The translations under genes and the position numbers were made by a program. The notes below the pieces were generated by a model. The model saw nothing but the letters and a program-made list of their open reading frames with translations. It was not told where the DNA came from and searched no databases. This document shows, one piece after another, positions 1 through 4,909 of a stretch of 5,611 bases of DNA. The stretch is taken from NCBI GenBank assembly GCA_002772195.1, contig PCSG01000364.1, positions 1 to 5,611 of the forward strand. Direction: 5' to 3'. The DNA is from Desulfobacterales bacterium CG23_combo_of_CG06-09_8_20_14_all_51_8 (lineage in GTDB: Bacteria; Desulfobacterota; Desulfobacteria; Desulfobacterales; Desulfosalsimonadaceae). Positions within the stretch are counted from its first letter, which is position 1, and each line of letters opens with the position of its first letter.

Positions 1-163
1 CACCCTTGATAATCTGAATTTCAAAGGCCTCACATGTCTGCCTCACCAATTCCCGTAATCGAAGGGCAACATCGCCGGTCAAAACCTTATAACGATATTT
101 TGTTACCCATACAAAATGATACTCAAGATTGAAAACTGTATGACTCCCATATCGATATTCCAT
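1..163 (-). CDS. tnpA: IS200/IS605-family Y1 transposase TnpA, N-terminal part (cut by window edge)
   Basis: Reading leftwards from the ATG at 163-161, 54 codons are visible, beginning MEYRYGSHTVFNLEYHFVW and continuing VTKYRYKVL. This is the signature N-terminus of the small (about 130-150 residue) HUH/Y1 transposases that move IS200/IS605 elements as single-stranded DNA. The catalytic HUH motif and tyrosine lie beyond the window edge, so activity cannot be judged. The start is well supported: an AAGGAGG ribosome binding site (complement of 169-175) lies 5 nt before the ATG. The matching left-end hairpin sits about 55 bp upstream at 217-232, the expected arrangement. The element's orientation is the same as that of the MBL gene upstream of it. 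A REP-associated transposase (RAYT) is a less likely alternative, because the segment fits IS200 TnpA throughout. Confidence 0.88.
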   Translation of the reverse strand, partial: MEYRYGSHTVFNLEYHFVWVTKYRYKVLTGDVALRLRELVRQTCEAFEIQIIKG

Positions 164-216
164 CTATACCTCCTTTTTCAGGAAGTGTAGCACATCAATT
201 GGGAATGATAAATCTG

Positions 217-232
217 CCCGCCTAAAGGCGGG
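217..232 (-). repeat. Left-end hairpin of the IS200/IS605 element
   Basis: CCCGCC (217-222) pairs with GGCGGG (227-232) around a TAAA loop. The reverse-complement context is AAGCCCCCGCCTTTAGGCGG, which is typical of left-end hairpins recognised by IS200-family TnpA. In transcripts entering from outside, such 5' hairpins can also act as a terminator or limit transposase expression (family knowledge). There is no T-run immediately after it on either strand. Confidence 0.7.
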
Positions 233-265
233 GGCTTAAACCTTATTTGAGACCAGTTAACCTTA

Positions 266-349
266 TCATATAATTTTTTCAATGAATTCATCCGGATCAC
301 AATCAAGCAAGTCCGCGGCGTTTTCATTTCCCGCCCATCCGCTCCGGCC
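266..349 (-). other. In-frame, coding-like extension beyond the MBL stop codon
   Basis: Directly after the TAA (352-350) of the MBL hydrolase, the same reading frame stays open for 27 codons to a TGA at 268-266. It ends in an acidic stretch containing ADLLDCDPDEFIEKII. The composition (many Asp/Glu, few rare residues) resembles a real protein C-terminus more than random intergenic DNA. It could be a former C-terminal tail cut off by a nonsense change, a readthrough extension, or the end of an unrelated lost gene. Only the open frame is seen; the rest is inference. Confidence 0.3.
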
Positions 350-1939
350 TTACCCCCGCAAATCCACGCATTCTCCCACTTTAGGGACAAACACATCATG
401 GCCCCTGGATTTCAGGGTGTCGGCAAATGCCAGGGTCTGGTCCTCGTCGCCGTGAACCAGGGCGATTCGTTTGATGTTGAGGTTGGATTTTTCAATAAAC
501 CGCAGCATTTCGTCCTTATCCCCGTGAGCGCTGAACCCGTCGATCTTCTCCACCCGGGCCGCCAGGGGATATTCCTTGTTCAAGAGCCGCATCCGGGGCG
601 CTTTCCCCTTGCGGCCGGATTTTGCGTAAAGCTGTCCCTCTTCCAGGATACGACGGCCAAGGGTATTCTGGGCCATAAAGCCTACCACCAGAATGGTGTT
701 TTTCGGGTCATGCATCTTATATCGCAAATGGTGCAGGATGCGGCCGGCTTCACACATGCCGGACGCGGAAATGACAATATGCGGCGTTTTCTCCCGCATC
801 AGGGCCATGGACTCCTCCACGGACGCTGTAAAGTGCAACTGGTTAAACATAAACGGATTGTCGCCTCTTCTCAGAAAATCCGCCTGGGTTTCCAGGTCAT
901 ACATTTCCGGATGTTCCCCAAACACCTTTGTAATCCGGGTGGCCAGGGGACTGTCCACATACACCGGGATGCGCGGGGTCTCGTTGCCGTAATAAAGTTC
1001 ATGGATCACATACAACAGTTCCTGGGTACGGCCGAAGGCAAAGGCCGGAATCAGCAGGGTTCCGCCGCGCTCGACCGTGTCATTGATCACCTGTTTCAAG
1101 CGCGGGGCCATATCCTTCACCGGCTCATGATGCCGATTCCCATAGGTGCTCTCCATGATCAAGAGATCAATCTCCCGGTCCTCTTCCGCGAAATTTAAGG
1201 TGGGGTCCTTTAGAATGGGTTTGTCAAACCGGCCGATATCGCCGGAAAAACAAACGGTATGGCGTTCCCCGTTGGCATTGGTTTTGATAATGCTGATGGC
1301 CGACCCCAGAATATGGCCCGCATCATAGAGGGTGCAGGTCGAATCTTTTCCCGCGGCCACAGGGGTCCCATAGGGGACGCCCTCGAAAAAGGTCAGGCAT
1401 TGATCCGCATCCGCAGTGGTATATAGGGGCGACACCGCCTCCAGATGATAGTCGGCGGCCAGTTCATTAATGGCATCTGTATTTAACCGGTTTTTGCTTT
1501 TTTTCAGCAAGGCCTCGATTTCTCTATCACGGCGGGTCGGGCCTTTCGGCCGTCCCGGGCCGGTTTTTATTTTAGATAAGACATGACGCACCACTTTGTA
1601 ATTCAGGTAGGCGGCGTCGGATTCCTGAATTTGGGCGCTGTCCGGCAGCATATAGGTGCAGGCGTCCTCCGTGGCCCGGGTGGTAATGATCTGCCCGGCG
1701 AAACCATCGCTGGTCAAAAGCGGCAGTCTGCCTGAATGATCGATATGAGCGTGGGAAAGAATCACGTTGGTAATGATCGCCGGATCAAAGGGCATAATGC
1801 GGTTCTTGCGGTCCGCTTCCTTTCGTCTGCCCTGATACATCCCGCAGTCCAGAAGAATATTGTCCTGACCGGTGGTGATCAGATGCATGGACCCGGTCAC
1901 TTCCCTGATAGCGCCATAAAAAGTGATACGCAAAGCCAT
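350..1939 (-). CDS. MBL-fold/beta-CASP exonuclease-type metallo-hydrolase (CPSF73/RNase J-like family)
   Basis: A 529-residue protein of the metallo-beta-lactamase plus beta-CASP family. Members are two-zinc nucleases, mostly acting on RNA in the cytoplasm. All key motifs are present (numbering from ATG 1939): HAHIDHSG at 63-70, AGHILGSA with the zinc His about 209, FSGDIG with the bridging Asp about 234, and ESTYG about 263-267 (beta-CASP motif A). SASGMCEAGR lies about 391-400, FSAHGD with His about 472 (motif B), and LVHGDE with His about 496 (motif C). A His rather than Val in motif C fits RNA-acting members. A basic, helical insert of about 55 residues lies between YLNYK (about 111-115) and PLYT (about 171-174), where close relatives in my recollection have only some 15-20. 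Three starts compete: ATG 1939 (AAGGAG only 1 nt away), TTG 1933 (same site, 7 nt away, exactly at the usual family start RITFYG), and GTG 1981 (GGAG 6 nt away). The true substrate is unknown. Confidence 0.93.
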   Translation of the reverse strand: MALRITFYGAIREVTGSMHLITTGQDNILLDCGMYQGRRKEADRKNRIMPFDPAIITNVILSHAHIDHSGRLPLLTSDGFAGQIITTRATEDACTYMLPDSAQIQESDAAYLNYKVVRHVLSKIKTGPGRPKGPTRRDREIEALLKKSKNRLNTDAINELAADYHLEAVSPLYTTADADQCLTFFEGVPYGTPVAAGKDSTCTLYDAGHILGSAISIIKTNANGERHTVCFSGDIGRFDKPILKDPTLNFAEEDREIDLLIMESTYGNRHHEPVKDMAPRLKQVINDTVERGGTLLIPAFAFGRTQELLYVIHELYYGNETPRIPVYVDSPLATRITKVFGEHPEMYDLETQADFLRRGDNPFMFNQLHFTASVEESMALMREKTPHIVISASGMCEAGRILHHLRYKMHDPKNTILVVGFMAQNTLGRRILEEGQLYAKSGRKGKAPRMRLLNKEYPLAARVEKIDGFSAHGDKDEMLRFIEKSNLNIKRIALVHGDEDQTLAFADTLKSRGHDVFVPKVGECVDLRG

Positions 1940-1981
1940 ACTCCTTTTTTGTTGATAGTCCATATTCCAAAATAAAGGCAC

Positions 1982-1987
1982 ATTATA
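1982..1987 (-). promoter_or_regulatory. Candidate -10 box for the MBL hydrolase gene
   Basis: The minus strand reads a perfect TATAAT here. Transcription would start near 1975, giving a leader of about 36-42 nt to the ATG 1939 or TTG 1933 start, with AAGGAG at 1946-1941 in it. No good -35 hexamer is visible 16-18 nt upstream; the region there is T-rich. If this is the promoter, the GTG at 1981 would not be on the mRNA. Confidence 0.35.
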
Positions 1988-2075
1988 CTCCAGGCGATGG
2001 TAAAAAGGAAAAGGTTTTCATATTTTTCCGCCATATCGGGATTCGTTTTGCGATAAAAACAAAAAAAAATTCCAT

Positions 2076-2103
2076 TTCAGACAGGCCTCTGATATGTAAT
2101 AAT
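2076..2103 (+). promoter_or_regulatory. Candidate sigma70-type promoter for the purine genes
   Basis: TTCAGA (2076-2081, 4 of 6 matches to TTGACA) is followed after 16 nt by AATAAT (2098-2103, 5 of 6 matches to TATAAT). This would give a leader of about 70 nt before the IMP cyclohydrolase start, containing the AGGAGG and small hairpin at 2140-2169. It is the best match seen in the intergenic region. I saw no recognisable purine repressor operator or riboswitch there. Confidence 0.25.
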
Positions 2104-2139
2104 TCAGAATTTGGAAGTTTTCGGTCAACCCCTAATTAC

Positions 2140-2169
2140 AGGAGGACTATCGGATAAACCCATCCGGTA
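2140..2169 (+). promoter_or_regulatory. Strong Shine-Dalgarno followed by a small hairpin before the IMP cyclohydrolase start
   Basis: AGGAGG at 2140-2145 is the only good ribosome binding site before the ATG at 2182, but it is 36 nt away. Between them TATCGGAT (2148-2155) can pair with ATCCGGTA (2162-2169): 8 pairs including one G-T, with a 6-nt loop. Folding this stem would bring the site to an effective 14 nt from the ATG. An in-frame TAA at 2155-2157 rules out an earlier start in the same frame. The stem is seen; a role in translation is inference. Confidence 0.4.
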
Positions 2170-2181
2170 AAAATTACGCTT

Positions 2182-2865
2182 ATGGGAATTAATTTTGTTG
2201 AAAAAATCGACAGATGCGTCGCAATCAGAACTGCTTTAATCAGTGTTTCGGACAAATCCGGACTGGAAATCCTTGTCCCGAGCCTTCTCAAAATCAATCC
2301 CCACATCCGAATCTTTTCCACCGGCGGCACCTTCGGCCGGATAAAAGAAATCCTCGGGCACGCGTCCGACGGCGTTCTCACCCAGGTATCGGATTACACG
2401 GGCCAGCCGGAAACCCACGGCGGACTTGTCAAGACCCTGGATTTTAAAATTTATCTGGGGCTGCTCACGGAAACCTATAATGACGCCCATCAAAACGATC
2501 TGGCCCGGACCGGCGCGCGGCCCATTGACATGACGGTGGTCAATCTCTATCCGTTTGCGGAAACCATCAGAAAACCAGGCGTCACCCCGGAAATGGCCCG
2601 TGGCAATATCGATATCGGCGGGCCGTGCATGCTTCGCGCTTCGGCCAAGAATTTCCTGCGGGTCGCGGCAGTGGTGGATCCGGCCGATTATCCGACCATC
2701 ATTAGGGAACTGGAATCCCATAACGGCGCCACATCCCTTGAAACCCGGTTCCGGCTGGCCCAAAAAGCCTTTGCCCATACCGCGGATTACGACCGGGCCA
2801 TTGCGGATTATCTGGCTAACACATCCATGGATTTGATACGGAGCAGCTATCCGGAAATCTTGTAA
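2182..2865 (+). CDS. purH: Stand-alone IMP cyclohydrolase (N-terminal half of PurH)
   Basis: A 227-residue cytoplasmic enzyme expected to close the ring of FAICAR to IMP, the last step of de novo purine synthesis. It matches the MGS-like IMPCH domain of PurH: ISVSDKSGL (20-28), STGGT (46-50), GLVKTL (81-86), VNLYPF (120-125), GNIDIGGP (141-148), LRASAKN (151-157), VDPADY (165-170). Lys84, Tyr123, Asp144 and Lys156 correspond to the conserved active-site residues of PurH. The usual GRVKTLHPKIHGG segment reads GLVKTLDFKIYLG, a marked divergence that may be a subfamily feature. The protein ends where the transformylase domain would begin, and that domain is encoded by the next gene, so the split looks genuine and not a recent frameshift. 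The first about 14 residues precede the domain. ATG 2182 is the only standard start in frame, but its ribosome binding site is displaced. Confidence 0.93.
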   Translation: MGINFVEKIDRCVAIRTALISVSDKSGLEILVPSLLKINPHIRIFSTGGTFGRIKEILGHASDGVLTQVSDYTGQPETHGGLVKTLDFKIYLGLLTETYNDAHQNDLARTGARPIDMTVVNLYPFAETIRKPGVTPEMARGNIDIGGPCMLRASAKNFLRVAAVVDPADYPTIIRELESHNGATSLETRFRLAQKAFAHTADYDRAIADYLANTSMDLIRSSYPEIL

Positions 2866-2879
2866 AACCTGATGAGCAC

Positions 2880-2910
2880 GTAGGGCGGATTAGCGCAGCG
2901 TAATCCGCCG
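2880..2910 (+). repeat. REP-like palindrome, forward copy
   Basis: GTAGGG at 2880 leads into GGCGGATTA (2884-2892), which pairs perfectly with TAATCCGCC (2901-2909) across an 8-nt loop, GCGCAGCG. The GTAGGGYGGATT...AATCC form resembles dispersed intergenic palindromes common in proteobacterial genomes. It begins 14 bp after the IMP cyclohydrolase stop. With the inverted copy at 2968-2998 it makes a BIME-like pair. In RNA it would form a 9-bp stem and could affect mRNA processing between the two genes. Confidence 0.75.
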
Positions 2911-2967
2911 TTCGGCTCGAGTTTTATAAAAACGATGATAATGGGAACTTTGGAATTAGGATTTTTT

Positions 2968-2998
2968 GGTGGATTACGCGAAGCTCAATCCACCCTAC
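2968..2998 (-). repeat. REP-like palindrome, inverted copy
   Basis: GGTGGATT (2968-2975) pairs with AATCCACC (2987-2994), and the unit ends in CCCTAC (2993-2998), the reverse complement of the GTAGGG that opens the copy at 2880. The GC-to-AT difference is compensated: GGTGG/CCACC here against GGCGG/CCGCC there, so the stem is preserved in both. The spacer between the copies (2911-2967) is AT-rich. The AAAGGA ribosome binding site of the next gene starts just after the repeat. Confidence 0.75.
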
Positions 2999-3013
2999 GG
3001 AAAGGAAAAATGA

Positions 3014-4264
3014 ATGCCAAGCGATCTGAAGCAGATGTATAAAACCATCATGGATGACCATTTTCCACCCAACATGGAAATCAGTTTTGTAGACGGCAGC
3101 CAGCGTCAAACCCTGTTTTTTGAAAAGGTGGCGTGGACGATTGAGAATATCCGCAAAGGACTCCGATACGGAGAAAATCCCGGCCAGGAGGCGGCCTTAT
3201 ATAAACTCATCAACGGCAACCTCGTGCTCGCGGAATTTGAAACCATCCAGCCCGGCCAGTACCTGGTATCCGACATTGAACTCCTGCAATCCGGCAAGCA
3301 TCCGGGCAAAACCAACCTCACGGACGCGGACAACGCCCTCAATATTCTACGCTATTTTTCAGAAACGCCTGCGGTGGTCATCGTCAAGCACAACAATCCC
3401 TGCGGGGCCGCCATTTCCGAATCGCTTTCGGAAGCCTATCACAAAGCCTATATGGCGGACCGGGTGGCGGCGTTCGGCGGGTGCATCGCCGTGAACCGGG
3501 CCATGGACAAAGAAACAGCCCAGGCCATCGCCGATCAGTATGCGGAAGTGGTGGTGGCCCCGGAATTTGAAGACGGGACCCTGGACATTCTGGGACAGCG
3601 AAAAAATTTACGGGTCATCCGGATTAAAAATATCGACAATCTAAAAAAATTTGTGGGTCAGCGGGTGGTGGAATTTAAAAATCTCATGGACGGCGGCATT
3701 GTGGCCCAATGGTCGTTTATGCCCGAAGCCTTGAAACGAGAGGATTATGTTCTTGCCAGGTGCGAATACAAAGGCAAAACCTACGCCATCAACCGCCCGC
3801 CCACAGACCGCGAATACGCGGACATCCGGTTCGGCTGGCTGCTGGAATCCGGCATCACCTCGAACTCCGTTATTTATGTGAAAGACGGGGTGTCCGTGGG
3901 CATCGGCACCGGGGAGCAGGACCGGGTGGGAGTGGCGGAGATCGCCAGGGACAAGGCCTATCGCAAGCTGGCGGATCGGTACTCTTTTGAAACCTTCGGC
4001 GTGGCCTACAACGACCTCACCGCTCCCTGCCGAAAAGCGGAAATCGACCTCCGGGTGGATCGGGAAAAAGGCGGACTCATCGGGTCGGCCATGATCAGCG
4101 ACGCGTTTTTTCCGTTCCGGGACGGCATTGATGTGGGGCTCAAAGAAGGGGTTTCGGCGGTGGTTCAGCCCGGCGGGGCGATGAATGATTACCAGTCCAT
4201 TGAGGCCTGCAACGAAAAAAATGCGGCCATGGTGTTTACTGGGCAGCGGAGTTTTAAGCACTGA
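3014..4264 (+). CDS. purH: Stand-alone AICAR formyltransferase (C-terminal half of PurH)
   Basis: A 416-residue cytoplasmic enzyme expected to transfer a formyl group from 10-formyl-tetrahydrofolate to AICAR, giving FAICAR for the cyclohydrolase encoded just upstream. AICARFT motifs in order: RYGENPGQ (51-58, usually RYGENPHQ), NLTDADNAL (102-110), KHNNPCG with the catalytic Lys-His pair at 125-126, DRVAAFGG (149-156), SNSVIYVKDG (283-292), GIGTGEQDRVG (296-306), SDAFFPF (362-368), QPGG (385-388) and the terminal TGQRSFKH. About 45 N-terminal residues before RYGENP, beginning MPSDLKQMYKTIMDDHFP, match in my recollection the separate AICARFT of Desulfobacterota rather than fused PurH. Start: AAAGGA (3001-3006) lies 7 nt upstream of ATG 3014. 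An ATG at 3010 is out of frame and stops after ten codons. The gap to the upstream gene is 148 bp, filled mostly by the repeat pair. No terminator is seen after the stop. Confidence 0.94.
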   Translation: MPSDLKQMYKTIMDDHFPPNMEISFVDGSQRQTLFFEKVAWTIENIRKGLRYGENPGQEAALYKLINGNLVLAEFETIQPGQYLVSDIELLQSGKHPGKTNLTDADNALNILRYFSETPAVVIVKHNNPCGAAISESLSEAYHKAYMADRVAAFGGCIAVNRAMDKETAQAIADQYAEVVVAPEFEDGTLDILGQRKNLRVIRIKNIDNLKKFVGQRVVEFKNLMDGGIVAQWSFMPEALKREDYVLARCEYKGKTYAINRPPTDREYADIRFGWLLESGITSNSVIYVKDGVSVGIGTGEQDRVGVAEIARDKAYRKLADRYSFETFGVAYNDLTAPCRKAEIDLRVDREKGGLIGSAMISDAFFPFRDGIDVGLKEGVSAVVQPGGAMNDYQSIEACNEKNAAMVFTGQRSFKH

Positions 4265-4300
4265 TGCCTTCTCCACTTCACTAAAGAGGATAAACAAGAA

Positions 4301-4315
4301 ATGGCCGATGTATAA
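4301..4315 (+). pseudogene. Aborted gene start (M-A-D-V-stop) behind AICAR formyltransferase
   Basis: AAAGAGGA (4283-4290) is a good ribosome binding site 10 nt before the ATG at 4301, and it lies 18 bp after the transformylase stop, as expected for a next operon gene. The frame closes after four codons (TAA 4313-4315), exactly where the sequence turns AT-rich. I infer a third gene of the operon that was cut off by the insertion of the downstream segment. MADV would suit the start of an adenylosuccinate synthetase, but four residues cannot identify it. Confidence 0.35.
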
Positions 4316-4316
4316 T
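4311..4316 (+). promoter_or_regulatory. Candidate -10 box for the antitoxin-like gene
   Basis: A perfect TATAAT followed by a T run. Transcription would begin near 4323, with a leader of about 90 nt containing the whole inverted repeat at 4344-4417. No convincing -35 hexamer lies 16-18 nt upstream. TATACG at 4359-4364 inside the repeat is a weaker alternative. Confidence 0.25.
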
Positions 4317-4343
4317 TTTTTCTGAATCTAGATGCCAAAAAAA

Positions 4344-4417
4344 ATGTCATGTTCTCGTTATACGTTAATGAATGGGATATCCATTCATTAACCCGTAAAA
4401 TGAGGAGAAAATGACAT
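4344..4417. repeat. Long imperfect inverted repeat with a perfect 12-bp core
   Basis: The core GTTAATGAATGG (4364-4375) pairs perfectly with CCATTCATTAAC (4381-4392) around GATAT. Outside the core, TTCTC (4352-4356) matches GAGAA (4405-4409), and ATGTCAT (4344-4350) matches ATGACAT (4411-4417). The right arm is 5 nt longer. The right outer arm contains the GAGGAG ribosome binding site of the antitoxin-like gene, so a folded transcript would sequester it. The position suits an autoregulatory operator of a toxin-antitoxin operon. A terminal repeat of a small mobile element is the other reading. A runs flank it on both sides (4337-4344 and 4419-4433). Confidence 0.6.
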
Positions 4418-4550
4418 GAAAAAAGAAAAAAAATGGCACTTGGAGAAGGCGAAACAAAGGTTACCAGAAATTTTGAAAGCCTTAACAATCCATCTCATAA
4501 TGATCTCAAAAAGACTTCAGAGGGCAGAAATTATCCAAAAAGAATCATAA
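4416..4550 (+). CDS. Short Phd/YefM-like antitoxin candidate (44 residues, probably truncated)
   Basis: ATG 4416 has an excellent GAGGAG ribosome binding site (4402-4407) at 8 nt. The protein contains KWHLEKAKQRLPEILKAL followed by ISKRLQRAEIIQKES. W-x-L-x-x-AK-x-x-L-x-E-I-L, then a basic turn and an A-x-I-I strand, is the pattern of the Phd/YefM DNA-binding half (compare WQLQEAKARFSEVV and ITRRGKEAVVV). Family members normally have 70-90 residues. Here the usual GP before the strand and the whole toxin-binding C-terminus are missing. The stop TAA (4548-4550) overlaps the first plausible codon of the PIN-like frame. Such antitoxins repress their own operon, and the palindrome just upstream fits that. 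The assignment rests on a short motif and is uncertain. Confidence 0.5.
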   Translation: MKKEKKWHLEKAKQRLPEILKALTIHLIMISKRLQRAEIIQKES

Positions 4551-4909
4551 CCTTCCATCTTGATTCGAATTGTATCAATGCCCGTGGACTTTTACCTGAA
4601 ATCACTGAACTCGAAAAATATGAAGCTCTCGGGGTAATTGAGATTGAGAGCTCCGATGCTATTGAAGAGGAACTTTATAGGGACGCTCCAAATGGAATAT
4701 TTTTTAATAAAGCGATTTCAAGCAGGCGCCTTTGTGCAAATGCTGCCATAACAGCAACCGAGGAATATCATCAACTTCATGCTATAGAGGATATTGTTTT
4801 TCCTGGTGGTATTTGCAATCCAACAAAAAAAGATCATCAAAGAGAGAAAAATGACCTATTTGCTTTAGTTACAGCATGGAAGTGTCGGGCACACCGGATC
4901 AGATTCTGA
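4547..4909 (+). pseudogene. PIN-like toxin frame without a standard start and lacking its C-terminus
   Basis: From 4547 the frame reads ITFHLDSNCINARG, then LEKYEALGVIEIE, DAIEEEL, IEDIVFPGG and KNDLFALVTAWK. An initial strand ending in LDSN, a later acidic EEEL and an ND-x-x-x-A helix are spaced as in PIN-domain nucleases, which are toxins that cleave RNA. The last PIN element (a strand with a further Asp, as in VTNDG) is absent: after TAWK the sequence becomes integrase DNA read out of frame. The protein-like part starts with ATA at 4547, overlapping the antitoxin-like stop as ATAA, where ATGA would be normal. The same frame is open back to ATG 4433, giving 158 residues, but that ATG has no ribosome binding site and the added 38 residues overlap the antitoxin frame and look non-coding. 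Probably inactive. Confidence 0.5.

Larger units (their letters stand above)
1..265 (-). mobile_element. IS200/IS605-type insertion sequence, left end and 5' part
   Basis: The transposase 5' end, its leader and a subterminal hairpin together mark the left end of an IS200/IS605 element running off the window at position 1. The exact outer boundary is not visible, since these elements make no target duplication and have no terminal inverted repeats. I place it between about 245 and 265, outside the hairpin. AACCTTAT occurs twice here (239-246 and 259-266), 20 bp apart, which may reflect the boundary or be chance. The insertion lies just downstream of the MBL gene and ends next to its in-frame tail (266-349). 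Confidence 0.65.

Noticed and set aside
178..399. Minus-strand open frame across the end of the MBL gene and the IS left end
   Set aside because: It crosses both the MBL C-terminus and the IS hairpin with no start signal and no protein-like pattern. The frame in phase with the MBL gene (266-349) is more coding-like.
398..1198. Long open frame on the plus strand inside the MBL gene
   Set aside because: It is antisense to a gene with full family motifs. Its translation is rich in His, Gln and Gly with no recognisable domain, and it has no ribosome binding site.
2236..2778. Minus-strand open frame opposite IMP cyclohydrolase
   Set aside because: Shadow of the conserved plus-strand gene, favoured by GC-rich third positions.
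2866..3013. Frameshift explanation for the split purH
   Set aside because: Each gene has its own start and domain-complete ends, the transformylase has an extra N-terminal segment, and the gap holds repeats, so a simple sequencing or frameshift break does not fit.
3641..4297. Minus-strand open frame opposite AICAR formyltransferase
   Set aside because: Antisense shadow of a clearly conserved gene; composition is His/Gly/Phe/Val-rich with no motif.
4364..4392. Palindrome as a transcription terminator for the purine operon
   Set aside because: The stem is AT-rich and not followed by a T run on the plus strand. A T8 run exists only on the minus strand, outside the longer imperfect repeat, and no minus-strand gene ends there.
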